Shown here piece after piece: positions 32,718 through 44,837 of a stretch of 64,000 bases of DNA; the stretch's first letter is position 1, and every line of letters starts with the position of its first letter. The notes under the pieces were generated by a model, which worked only from the letters and a program-made list of their open reading frames with translations, had not been told where the DNA came from and made no database searches. The stretch lies in contig JAGMUV010000005.1 of the NCBI GenBank assembly GCA_020744425.1, positions 3,906,001 to 3,970,000 of the forward strand, in the 5' to 3' direction. Source of the stretch: Dactylonectria macrodidyma. Its lineage: Eukaryota; Ascomycota; Sordariomycetes; Hypocreales; Nectriaceae. Position numbers and translations under genes: made by a program.

Positions 32718-35700
32718 GGTGACGAAAGCGGCGGCGTGTGTTCGCAAGAGGTAGATATCGAGATGCTACGGTGAGGTGGATAGCAGCCGAGTAGTGAGGG
32801 TATCTCAGCGGTGATTCAGAATCCCCTCGACACTGGCGGCAAGCGTGGCGCTGGAGTGGGATGATGAATCCGGCCAATGCCCGAGGGCGTGTCGGTGGCT
32901 GGAGGAAACGGCGACAGCGTATCAGAGGCTTTGGCGGCAGCGGGAAAAAACACAATCAATGCAGGCAAGGGCGTTGGTAGAAAGGGAATCCAAGTCAAGA
33001 CGGTCGACAGGAAGTGCGACTGGAGGCGCGGAGTGAGAAGAGAGACGGGCGCCGATGAAGCCGTACCATGCGACTGAATGGGTGGGAGAGAAAGAAAACG
33101 AGGAGTTGGGAAGAGGCACAGGATGGTGGAGGAAGGACCTGCGCTGGCCTCGCAAACTCCCCTAACCCATCAAAAAGGAAGGAACGGGCAATTTAGGCCC
33201 ACGGCGGCGTGAGGCGGCAGGACCACCCATGCATTTACTTTATTTACGGCCATTGGGCATGCGCTCAGAGGGGTGGCACAATTTCGGACACGCCTCGCAC
33301 CGGCTCCACCCACGCCTTAGCGACCACGGACAACCACCCACACCAGACACACGCTGAGAGAGGCCCAGCCCGTCGCTCCCCAGAGACTCCAGAGAAGTGA
33401 CCTGTGGAACCACCATGCGGTACCCACGTACCGCACTGGTCCTGGGTAACCAGGGTGTCCTCCATTACAGTCCCTCCATTGCGGTCCCTCCAGTGTCCAC
33501 TGCGCTGTGGGGTGGGGCACCCACGACCAACGCCCAGAGGCCGGTACGTACCCAAGGGATCGATGAGATAATGGGGCGCCCCAGGCCCATCATGCCCGGA
33601 CCTATGTGTCGCCAGCGGGTCGGTGGCGCGTTCGGCAGCTGGGAGAGAACGCTGAGCCGCTAGGATGCTGCTGGCGGCGGCTGACACACCTTACTAGGTC
33701 CGCACTTTACAAGAACCAGGCAAGGTCCCTTTTCTCACGAGAAACGAAGCACCCAAGCACCATTTATCGGTACGCGCTGCGCTCTGAGGATACGGACAGA
33801 CCGCCCTCACAGCAGAGCTGGAGGCGGCGAGACTGGGGGAGGGCACCACATCTCATCAGATGTCTTGCTCCTAGCCCCACCCACACTGAATGCGCCGCAC
33901 TTAAGGTAAGGCACCTAACCTACCGTCAGAGGCCGAATGGTACCGGCGACACGGACAACTCATCAGAGGTCCCTTGTTTCCCCTTGTCGCCCTAAACTCC
34001 CAGCATGGTGGTCGGTAGAAACAAGAGCCGTGAGTCCATGAGACGCCGAATGGAACATGCTTGCTGGGCACTTAACCTTAAGGTACCTGTCTTCGGTTTA
34101 ATAAACCTTGGCGCCGCGACTCGTCCGCCCCTTTCAATGATGAGCAGCAGCTCCACAAAGCTCTCAAGGCTGGAGACAGAGCCGCCATACGAAAAAGAAA
34201 GAAAAAAGAGAAAACAATGAAAAAATAATAATAATAAACCATATCCAACGTCCGAGACGCACCCACATACATTTTAGGTACACTACCACGGCACTAGGTA
34301 CTCACCTAACTGCAAGCAGGTTGTGGAGCGGAGGATTTGTGAAGGCACAAAGTCGCGCACCTCGATGTCGCTCTGTTGTTGCCATGCTACCATAGATGGC
34401 AAACGGGGCTACTGAACAATTATACCCGGCACAACCAACGCACGGCCGATGATGGGAAGAGGGTTAGGTACGTACCTCTCCATCGGATGAGCACTGAATT
34501 AGGCAGGGAGGGAAAACTGTGGTTTAGGTATCCCAACGGCAGAGGCTCGAAAGGGCAGCAAGGGATGCAGGGAACAGGCGTGTGGGAGGGCGTCTCGCGC
34601 GGGCAGGGCATGGCACGCCGCAGATGACATCGATTGATCGCATCCGTCATGTTGGGCAACCAAGGCGGCAGCTTGCGGCAGGGCGCTGGGGCCTGGTACA
34701 GGACTGGAGACTAAATTGAGGGGCGTGTCGGGTCGCCGGTTTAGGGGGAGGGCGCCCTGTGCAGCTGGTTTTGCGTGGCGGTGCGATGCGATGCGCGATG
34801 TTGATGTGACCTGGGGAGGCTTGGAAGGATATGGGTATGCGAATGGGGGAGACGGGTAGGCTGGTCGGCTTAATCAGCTCAATCGAGGTGATGATAAAAG
34901 ACATTACGAGTTAGGGCCACTGCAACACCATCTCCCCGCCTGGAAAGGTCTGGCTGTGTGACAGTGCGGAGTGGCTAATATTTTCACCGCTTCGCACTTG
35001 GCAGCCTGCTAAGCCGTTCCGGAAGTCACCCACGTGTTGAGTGTCCGTGTTGACAACTTGCGGCTGGCATCAAGGGTATTTGCACGCGCAGCACTGTATG
35101 ATACAGTACCCAGCTGTTACTAGATAGGTGGTGCTAAGCATAGAGCACGGAAGAACAAATGGGGAAAGCCTACAGCGTATCTAATCATCCTTAAGTAGAT
35201 AACAGACATTTCTCTGCCATTTTTTATTTTTTTTATTTTTTTAAAAAAAAAAAATAGTTAATACTTCGCCCCGTAAAGTTAGTACTAGCCAACCCACATG
35301 GAGGCCTTAAATCTGGGGATGGTCGATGCTGCAAATCGGCAGTGGCCACAGTGGTGTAACGCCATGGGCAGATGCGAATTGCAGGTAACTTCATGCGTGC
35401 AGGTGAGCAATGGACAAGCGTGAGAAGAGGTACAAACCACGTGTTTCAGAACCGTCTTCCGTAAACCATTTCGGGACAGAGTAGGTGCTGGCGGCGGGCG
35501 CATGCGAGATGGACCACAGCAAGAGAAACGAACGGAAAAGTGATGGATCCGAGCCCAAGGACAGCGTCATCGCCTTACAACAAGGTACGAGTTACGAAGG
35601 GCACAGCACATGGTTGCGAAACGGAACAGAGGTTCAAAGTAAGTTGTACTTCATACGTGAAGGAGCTTCCGGGCATCAGGGCATTATCAAAAGCAGCTCC

Positions 35701-37290
35701 TTGTCGCGGGTCTAGGCAGTTATGAGAGACGGTGCCATGAAGACCACGGAGCACTGGCTGCAGTGTTGATGGATTTTCGTCTGATCCTTGGACATGGCTC
35801 AAGGTGAGGCTCGATTCCTGTTCGACAATGGAGGGGAATGGCCATCCCCAAGATAATTCCATGTTGTGTACAACAGGGAGGTTTCAGGATTTTTGTTTGA
35901 CTCGAAATCCCACGGGCGGCGGCGCCATCGCGATGTAGCGCAGCGGAGGATGGTGGGCGAGTCGCGTCAGGGTGAGAGGGCATCACGGGCCCGAAGGAAA
36001 AAGGAATGAAGGCGAAGGCCAAAATGGCAAATCGCGTCCCATAGTTCAGCCGCAGGGATGCTGAGTTTCGATTGCAGATTACCAGCAGTGATTGGAAGGA
36101 TCCGAAAAATAGGCTTGACCTGACTAACCCAGAAGCACTGCGGACGAGAGACTCGGCAGGGCACTTTTCATTGATGTCGCCGCTGAGTGTTGAGACGAGG
36201 CGAGATGTGGCGGGCGGCATTGTGGATGTTAGCCCCGGGCATGGGGCCACAGAGGGACCCAAGTGCAACTTCCAGGGGGTGGTGTGGCAGATTTGACCCA
36301 GAATGTGAGGAAACATGGGGGGACTCTGACGAACGGTGATGTCGAGGGTCTTGACTCTTGAGGCCGCGAGCACCCAGCCCAGCCCAGCCCAGCATGGACC
36401 ACCAGGCCAGGGGGAAGGGAGCGCCCAGGGCCACAGGGGTAGCTCTCTCAGAGTACCAAGGGAACCAGGAGGGGGTGGGACATGATTATCCTTGGGTGGG
36501 TGGGTGGAGGATAGAGTGGGTGGGATGCCGGATGGGTGGGGATGCAGGTGATGGTGACGATGATGGCAGATGGAGAGTCGGTGGACTAGAGGGTGGAGGA
36601 GGAGACTAGAAGGTGGGCCGAGGAGAGGGAAGGGCCGGGAAAGGAGGGGGCGTGAGATTTCGCCGAGAGCAGAGGCGTTAGCTGAGCAAGAAGCCTCCGG
36701 AGCAGGGGAAGTTCTCCATACTGTTGTTTTGGCTTGTCCGGGTAGGCGATGAGGTACGTACCTAAGGTTCTAGCGGGTGGGAGAAATGGTGGAGAAGGGC
36801 GCGAGCCATGATGATGGGGGTGGGCGGTGGTGGAGACTGGATCATGGATGGCATTTTTCTAGGCTTGTCTTGGGGTTGGCGGCTGGGGCATGTGGCTTGC
36901 GGCTTGCGGATTGCGGCTTGGCATTGGCGTTCTGGAGGAGTGAGGGATGAAGTGAGGTGTGGTGGTGGTTGTCTCTGCATGGGACGTTCCCTCTCCATTG
37001 CTGGTTGAAAGTGCTGGTTGATGCAGGTGCTGCGTCGCCTGCTATTACTTGATTCTGGTAGGCGTTCGCCATCGCGGTGGACGCTACTGGTTGCTGCCGG
37101 TTCCATTGCTGCTGGAGGACGAGACGAAAGAACGGCAACTTCGATGTGTAAGGTAACCTCCACCATGCGGCTATCACCCACAACATCCACATCCACATCC
37201 CACCTCCCACATCCGCGACCACTTCCCCTTCCATGTCCACCCACATACGAAGTAGACAGTCCCACGCCCACGCAACCACGCACCACGCTG

Positions 37291-37337
37291 CAGCACAGCA
37301 CAGCACAGCACAGCACAGTACAGCACAGCACAGCACA
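37291..37337. repeat. CAGCA pentanucleotide microsatellite
   Basis: About nine tandem copies of CAGCA with one CAGTA variant. The repeat stays open in several frames, which creates spurious Cys/Ala/Leu-rich reading frames on the minus strand. Confidence 0.85.
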
Positions 37338-37833
37338 TCGCAGCGCATGCAGTGCAGTGAAGTACAGTGTTAGTGTAGGTACGTACTATGTGGTTGCAGT
37401 GCACCGTGCGGCACCTCGAGGCTCACCCTCGCCCAGGCGGCAGGCCGGAAAACACAATCAGACCTGCATCTGCAGCCTGTGCCTCCGCTGCATTGCACCA
37501 CACCTGCCTTCCTGCAAGCACCCTGCACCTGCCTGCACCTGCCTGCACCTCCGGTTACCCAGTTGCTGCTGCCACCCAGCAGCTGCAGTACGCCCGCATG
37601 CACTTCCTTCCCTCTTCGCTGGCGGCCACCCTCACCTTTGATGTCACGCTTTTCGGTGGCTGTTCCTGCCCGTGTGGGCGTGCGTACGCGGGTTCGTGCT
37701 TAGGCTCGTGCTCGTGCGTGTTGTCTGATCCTCCCATTTTCCCTTTTTTCTCACGGACATCGCTTGACCTCTCAACTCACGATCTCCTCAAAGTGGCCCT
37801 TGGCACTTCTGAATGTCCCCGTTCCCTTCTGGG

Positions 37834-37847
37834 CTTACCTAGGTAAG
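37834..37847. repeat. 14-bp palindrome CTTACCTAGGTAAG
   Basis: Perfect palindrome, the longest member of the dispersed TACCTAGGTA-type family in this window. Confidence 0.6.
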
Positions 37848-39735
37848 GTAGCTTGCTAGGTACATAGCAGCTCTGACGTTCCCCATGTGCCGTCCATCCG
37901 CAACCATTCGCGTCCGCCAACCCGCGTGTATGGCGGTCTATTGTGATTGCCGAGCATTGGTGGCATCCTGTTCGTTGTGTTCTCAAATGGAGCAGGATCG
38001 TCCTGATGCCCAGCCTCTCGATTGTCAAGCATTGGAGCATCCAAGCATCCTAGTGACCCCTAGCTTCCTTTTTTTTTTCCTCCTCGATCTCCGTACTCCA
38101 GACCGCGCCCTAGAAATATCTCCCGTGGCGCCCGCAGGGCCCAACAAAGCACCTGACACTGAAAGACCCGCCTGTCCAATGGCACTGACCCAGCCGGTTG
38201 CCGCTGCCGCTGCCGCTTTCGCTGACGTGCTAAAAAACAGAGGGAGAAAAATGAGCACCCAAATACGCCATCACAATGCAGCGCCAACATCAGTTACGAA
38301 TTTGCTTTTGGCTCCCACGACGGGAATGGCTCCAAGCGAGCTTATTCGCCGAGGCTTGGTGAGGGTTTCTGCCGGCGTGTGTGTCAGATTCCCGGCCGGG
38401 GCTCCTCATTGTTTCCTGTTGGATGCTCCCCGTCGCGTTGACTGTTGTGCCCCCCTTGACTGAGCGAAAACATCCGCACACCCATCATCCAGCTTGACTC
38501 ACTTTGGCCGTGATGAGCGGCCATAATTAGCATTACAGATACGAATACTTGGGACAGAATGCCCGGCGACGGGATGTGAGAATGAAGATAATAGGTGAGG
38601 TTCTAGCCCAGTCGGTCCCCATTAATCGATCCCATCCTTGTCGCTCCCGGTCAGCACTGCCATCTCATCCCATCTCATCCATGCCCCGACATCCATGCCT
38701 TGTCTCGCCCTCATCCACACCACCATTACCCACCGCCGTCGTGAGAAACAGCCAAACCACCCCGTCTGTGGCCGTGGTCCATGAACTGTGGGATGGTGAT
38801 GGCGGGCGCCACACGTGTCGGCTACTGGCTGTGTTCCACTTGCGTTCTCGATAGTTCTCACTGTAGACGGGCCGACCAATGTCTATTTACCTAGCATTAT
38901 CCCATCCGTCATTCATCGCAGAGGGTGGCTAGATGGCTTGCTACGTATCGGTAGGGTTCGATGGTTACAAACTAAGGACCAGCCCTTTGTTTGAGCAGCA
39001 CCTAGACCCATCGATAGCCGCTTCTCGTCCATTTCCGATGATCCGCCCAGGGCCCCCAACGTTTACGTATCATGTTTTGGACCTGCCTCGGCCCTTGCTG
39101 CAGGACATTCAGGGATCTCTCCACCCAAGACAGAGATCGCGCGCCGGCTTGCGTGCTACGTCCCGACAGGTCGCAGCTCGGAGCTCGCAGGTCACGGGTC
39201 AGCTAGGCAACCTGGAACCGATAGGCAAAGGGAACGCCGCGTGAACATGCAGTCCAACTTCTCAAGTCCTTGACCTTACCAGTACCTACCTACCTATTCC
39301 TGCGTAGTATCGCAGCTGTTGCTCATGCGTTAGACCGCAACTTTCACTGCAGCCCCCGTTCCGCCCCGATAGAAGCCCCCTTATTAGGCATCGCACCGGC
39401 TCCACTCAGGTGCAAGCGCAAAGAAACACTTACCGAAAAGAATCGTCCGTCGTGCAGGCCTACGTCTCGGGAGCCGCTTAAGTGCAATGGATCTGTCACT
39501 CAAGCACTGTCAATGAATCGACAAGCCGTAATCTGCTTCGTTACCTTTCACCCATCCGCAAGGACCCACGGGAAACCAACCCCCCCTTGACGAAAAGACA
39601 TTTTTACCTTATTTGGATCCCCTTAACCCCCTTGTGCAACACCATGAAAATATTTTTCCCACTCGTCGAGATGTTTCTCCTCAGCGCCAACATATCATGT
39701 GACTGCGCGTCTCCGTTAAGACCACCCATGGATAG

Positions 39736-39747
39736 ATAGGTACCTAT
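39736..39747. repeat. 12-bp palindrome ATAGGTACCTAT
   Basis: Perfect palindrome of the same dispersed family. Confidence 0.6.
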
Positions 39748-42263
39748 GACGCAGTGTTGCTACAAATTAACCTTACAGCTTTTGCCGTCCAGTGGCGCCG
39801 GACGCCATCCGCCCACGATTACGAAGTAACTACCTAAGTACCTGATGGTCCTCATCGGACGCGCCCGGAACGTACCTGCAACGCGGATATTCTGACTAAC
39901 ACGCTTAAAAACGATCGTATGGGAATGATCTCGACACCTACTGCAAGTAACATAAGGTTAGCTCCGGGTCTCATATCTACCTCACACAATACAGCAGAGT
40001 TTAAAGGGAGGTCTGTGTAGACCACACCGCATTCTGCACGCCAGCGAGCATCAACCAGTCCCGTCTATAATAATCTGGACCAGGGGTGCATACCCTACAG
40101 ACCTTTTTCCAGACTACATTCAATCTTCTTAATATCGAGTCGCTACGATAATGCTAATGGCATTCCTGTGTGCTGTAGGGAACCACAAATATCGAGGCCT
40201 CACCTATTATCACCCAAGGCGCCAGTGAGCAACAGGCTTGGCTAGGGTTGCCTCGTCACAAAAACAGATATCCCATAACCACACCAAAATTGACACTAGA
40301 GCTGACACCACAATTGTCACCCGAGTCTCGATTCACCGCGGTGTCAGCCACGGGTGATCCAAACTCCCTTGCACAAGGGAAATGCCGTAAGTTAGGCGTG
40401 TCTCACCTACTAGCTCCGAAGCCTCTCTCCCCTGTCACGCTGGAAGTGCGGTGCAGCCGTGGAACAAGATGGATCGACCATGATTGTCTTGAGACAAGGG
40501 GGAAAGACATACATAGTAGGAAGAAAAGTGAATAGACACCCCTTGTAGCTTTACCACCCCCCCACCCGGCTCCTTTAGAGACAACCCGATGTTGGTCTGT
40601 CGAGGGCACTGGTATTTGATGCAATGCCAATCAATCGTCGACGCATCTGGTGCAAACGTCCGTGTCGAAGATCATCCGCCCACTTTGTCTTGCGTGTCTG
40701 TCGCCACCGGCCAAGTGCGGCGGATTATTCCACAAAAAGGTGTGCGAGTCAGCGAGGTGATGGAATATGAGAAATGAAAAATGTCATAAAAAATGAGGCA
40801 CCTGCAGTCAAATGAGGGCTGTAAACAACCTAGGATATCTATCTACCTAGGTGAGCGCAGCCTTCTTCTTGGCAGTGAGGTTTTATCTCCAAGCCTTGCG
40901 CATCCTTTGGGGGGAAAAAAGAAAAAAATTCTTTAAAAGATGAGAGATAGAGAGAAAGAAAGGAGACATTATAACATCAGCAATAAAGATATCAAGGCCA
41001 TAAAACTTACCAGCATGAACATCATCGAAGCATCATTTACGGGTGTCGGCCAACCATAAGATCACCACAACCGTCCTGCCTTTCTCCCAATACCTGTCCG
41101 CCGGCCCGTCCTTGCGATCTTCTGCCTAAGAAACTTGCCAGAAAATATTACAGAACACACGCTCGTGATTATACTTATTAGCACAAGATGCATGGGAATC
41201 AGGACAGGAGTGCCTGCTGTGGGCGCTTCTTCGGCGACCCTGTCAGCAGCAAGAGGAAGCAGACCATTTTCACGACGTTCTTATTAGTCTGCAGTTGCTC
41301 GAACCAATCGCATGCCTCAGGAGTTCGAAGCTAGAAGGCGGGAATTCGTTTATAGGCAGGCGTTAGTTCTGATCGGGTGTAGCAACTCATCGCATTGATA
41401 CTCCTGAGGTCGCAACTACAGCCTTCCTACAATGAGCTTCCGTAGCATCAAACAATCAAGTGCCGGATCTTGCAGGTCCATGTTTCCGCGTTGACTAGTT
41501 TACATCACAATGGTCGCATCAGGCTTCACGACGTCACAGCAACAAGGTCGGGACTCACGAGATCCTGATGTTTGAGGCAGCCTCGAGCTCGGATCCCAGG
41601 TATTGGCTGACTGCTTGTTGCGACGTTTGTTTATCCCACTCCGAATTGGCGCCTCCAAAGGAAACCACCGGATCAAAACACCTAAACTCTGCGATCCCCT
41701 GGGGGCTCCATCAGGGGGAGTAGCCAAATGAAAAGGATCGCACTCCAAATTTTGAGGTGCTGGAGCTGGCCCACTAATTGCAAATCTTCAACTTCGAGTC
41801 GCAGAAACTCCTACAACACTGTAGTTGGGAATATATGTTTTCCGATGCTGAGGCGGCTGAGGGGTTAATACAATTTGCATTATTAGCAATAGCTTGAGCG
41901 TAGCTAGGCATGACTTTGGGAGTACCTCAAGGAAATCACTAAGTTATAGTGGATGATACAACAAGGTTAGAGGGGCAGTGGTAGTTAAGAACAATATTGA
42001 AGTTACGCTCAGAGTTGAGACATTCTGAACACCATGTCAAGCAGAATCCACACGCCACATGGTGGCGGGAAAAGTGATGACCCTTAAGGCTGTAGTCATG
42101 TTAATGCACATGGTAAGAAAACTCGGACAGGGCAATGAGAGTCATAGCAACAACATCTTCCCCCCTAAGCAGTGGAGGGTCACGAAGGGTCAATGGGTTG
42201 GGACCTATTCGCTCACATCCTTAGGTCGAAATTTGAAGCTGCCATCTCACATCAGAACAATAT

Positions 42264-42367
42264 GCCAGCTTAGCTCAGCGGTAGAGCGTTGGTCTCATAT
42301 GATTCATATGATTTGGCCCTAGGCCAGAGTTATCCAAAGGTCGAGAGTTCGAGACTCCCAGTCGGCA
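42264..42367 (+). tRNA. Elongator tRNA-Met(CAT) with 32-nt intron
   Basis: Cloverleaf with D arm GCTC/GAGC, anticodon stem TTGGT/TCCAA and T arm GAGAG-TTCGAGA-CTCCC. The loop CTCATA precedes a 32-nt intron that carries a TGGCC-CTA-GGCCA hairpin and a CATATG able to pair with the anticodon. The T-T pair closing the anticodon loop and the A-C pair in the T stem also occur in yeast elongator tRNA-Met, as I recall it. The acceptor stem GCCAGCT/AGTCGGC has an A-C mismatch at 42267/42363 and one G-T pair. The terminator T5 is at 42374-42378. It lacks initiator-tRNA features, so elongator is preferred. Confidence 0.88.
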
Positions 42368-42866
42368 AGTTCCTTTTTGCTATCCGCAGTTGAGGGTTTT
42401 TTAATTTTCGCGTTGTCTCTTCAAACACAGCCATTAGTGGACACGGGAGCAAGTACGTTACTGCTTCGGACGGGGGTTCGGGTAAGGGACTTGGTATGGA
42501 AGATTCATGAAATGCTGTTACATAAGTCCTCTCGCCAAGTTAGCTGTCAGTTTAATAGTGGCGGGACAGATGGACACGATGTGATAAGTTACTTCCAGCA
42601 ATTAGAATCCCGATGTAAGTCGTTGTGATGGCGGACATAGCGGATTGATGTCGAACGACGGATGAAATGACGCGCACGTCAGGATATGGCAGACAGGATG
42701 AGGCAACACGTCAATAATTTAAAATACCACAGAACGAGTACTGGGGGTGTAGGAAAGCCAATAGACAATGCTCCAGTCTACTTATCATCGAAGCCAAACT
42801 GCCCAGCAGCGTTCAATGAACTGATGGACATGAGGCATGACATGCAGTTCAAAAAGCAAAAAGAAG
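42368..42866. other. Spacer between inverted tRNA-Met genes
   Basis: 499 bases between the convergent tRNA genes. Both ends share a TTC-TTTTTGCT-like stretch right after the tRNA, beyond the gene itself. No gene is supported inside. Confidence 0.5.
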
Positions 42867-42970
42867 TGCCGGCTGGGAGTCTCGAACTCTCGACCTTTGG
42901 ATAACTCTGACCTGGGGTCAAATCATATGAATCATATGAGACCAACGCTCTACCGCTGAGCTAAGCTGGC
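42867..42970 (-). tRNA. Elongator tRNA-Met(CAT) with 32-nt intron, inverted copy
   Basis: Matches the copy at 42264-42367 at 100 of 104 positions; all four differences are transitions. Three are in the intron hairpin, which reads TGACC-CCA-GGTCA here: one base pair changed on both sides plus one loop base. The fourth turns the acceptor G-T pair into G-C. The acceptor A-C mismatch is kept. The terminator is the A5 run at 42858-42862. Confidence 0.88.
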
Positions 42971-44837
42971 AACTTATTTTGATGTGGAAACGGCGATCTG
43001 TATTGCACATCAAGAGGCTGGGTTGGGGTTGTGGGGTGGAGGTTTTGAACCCAGGGATTTTGGGTCATAGAATGTGGCAAGAATGCTTGGCACGTGGCAT
43101 GATTGGACAGCAGAAAGCATTTCCAGCATAGCAGCCAACCACTAGTCCTCGAGGAGCTGGTGACAATCCAAAATGGTATTTAGTGGGGGGCTCTCTCAAT
43201 CCAGATCCAGAGCGAACTGACATCTCCCATCTCTCTAAGCACTCCATATGGCATATTATATGCCCTGGGCGCTGAACCCAGTCCTGTATGACTGACATTC
43301 GTGACGTTTGGGATGTGGCTCGCTGGTGAATACTCTTGGCTTGAAGCGAATGATTGTTGGGTAAATCCCTCGTGGCTTTCTGTGGATACCGGACTTGGGT
43401 CTTGAGTCTTGGTGAATCGGAATCATAGCACTGTCACCACGACCAACCTCAACTTCTCATTACACACCGTCACTACCTCCACTTCACTTCTCGAACATCT
43501 CGGTAAAAAAAACTAAAAAAAAAAACTAAAACCGAGCGGGGTGATTTGAAAACCCCCAAATTCCACGTCCAGTACTCCAGTTCGCAACAACCTCATCATT
43601 TGCGTTTCAAAGTGTCTGACTCTAGGGTAATTCAAAATCCTGCTCCTTTCGCAGTTCAAGGTGATCGGAGCCCCTGTGACTAATTAAAAGACGTCGTTTG
43701 CGTTTCTCTGTCTGTGATGTTTCTTCCGGGACTTGGACAAACAGGCAGCTCAAAAGACAACACAATTCATCTCATTGATTTGCACCTAGTCAATGCCGTG
43801 ATTCGTAAATTGCTACTCCACTCGTCACATTCTTTTCTCGTCCTCGTGAGGATAGATTGTGAACATGACCAGTTTTCATTCAAAAGTTGATCTTCAGTCT
43901 ACTCGTAACTGTCGACATCCTCACACTCCTGTACTCATAGCTTCCCCTCACCCCTCGCCCTTCACCACCACACTTCAGTCCTCCGGCTACGACACATGTC
44001 GAGAATCAATCCAACCATCTCATTCACCACTACCGTCACCAAGCGCCACGCACCAATGCGCGTGCCGACCAAACTATCATATCAAACATTCGGGGCCGTC
44101 TGTCACCCACCTGTGCGGTTTCACAATGACGCGTCCCGTAATCAAGCCCCATTTCAAGACCTCATTTCAAGCCCAGGTATCAAGCCCGGGGTAAGCAAAA
44201 TCCGTACATGTTTTAATTTTCCAAAGGGTCAACGCAGGAAGTAAAGAAAAAGAAAAGAAACAACGAACCGTCAGAACGACAGCACAGACAGGGTAGCGGT
44301 GAACTGCATGATGCAGTCATCATTGCCGTCGCCGTCGTTTGCTCATAGTATATTTGGCATGCCTCCCCCCAATGAAACCACACCGTGTCCACCGCTCCTA
44401 GTCTCTTGAACAAACGCCATAGATGATGGGGAGCATGAGCTCCAAGGATGATAAAGTAGAGTGCATGAAGAGAACTAGAAAACCATAGTGAAGAAGGCAA
44501 GGGAAAAAGGCCAACCTCGGGGCGGTTGGCGCATCTGCCAGAGAGGTATGAGCAATACGGAAGACAAGGGAATATAGGGGAAAAAGGCAGACGTAAAATG
44601 CAGGTATTACAGAATGTCGTATAGGAAAAGAAATGAGAGCCTAGGTGAGTGCTCCTTTTGTGGTATCGTAGGTTTGCTGTCCAATCGACATTGTTGTCAA
44701 TCCCATAGCCGTCGTCAAAGGCAGACACGATCTGCCAAATCTATCATCCAATATACCCTTCGTCGAATTCGTGGCATGTAGGTTATCAACTCCCCTTACT
44801 GCATTTAAACCCCTGAGTCCCGGAAGCCCTGCTTGGC
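42971..44837. other. Intergenic: tRNA flank and spt7 3' region
   Basis: No gene is supported. A long frame at 44213-44728 (-) lies directly downstream of spt7 and has no domain; the stretch near 44837 is probably the spt7 3' UTR. An A-rich block sits near 43504-43530. Confidence 0.5.

Larger units (their letters stand above)
32718..42263. other. 9.5-kb gene-free interval upstream of ssn6
   Basis: No protein gene is convincing here. The first 400 bases are probably the ssn6 leader and promoter. The rest has only overlapping, low-complexity frames. Notable items are TACCTAGGTA/TAGGTACCTA-type motifs (34465, 36752, 37834-37847, 39736-39747, 40844), an A/T homopolymer block (35220-35255), a GGGTGGGTGGG tract near 36494, an AGCAC pentamer repeat (37291-37337), a CTGCACCTGC repeat near 37523-37551, and long purine- or pyrimidine-biased stretches. 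Confidence 0.5.

Noticed and set aside
35720..36373. 217-codon frame on the minus strand
   Set aside because: No recognisable domain or exon context, and composition typical of non-coding GC-rich DNA.
36494..36540. G-quadruplex-like GGGTGGGTGGG tract
   Set aside because: Only three closely spaced G3 runs; the fourth needs a long loop, so support is weak.
36762..37641. Cys/Ala/Leu-rich and His/Thr-rich frames across the microsatellite
   Set aside because: They are produced by the CAGCA repeat and flanking low-complexity DNA.
42377..42628. LVDTGAS, like a retropepsin active site, between the tRNA-Met genes
   Set aside because: A single short match with no flanking protease, reverse transcriptase or terminal repeats; a chance hit is plausible in a window this size.
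44213..44728. 171-codon frame downstream of spt7
   Set aside because: Lies in the likely 3' UTR; Phe/Cys/Leu-rich composition without domain.
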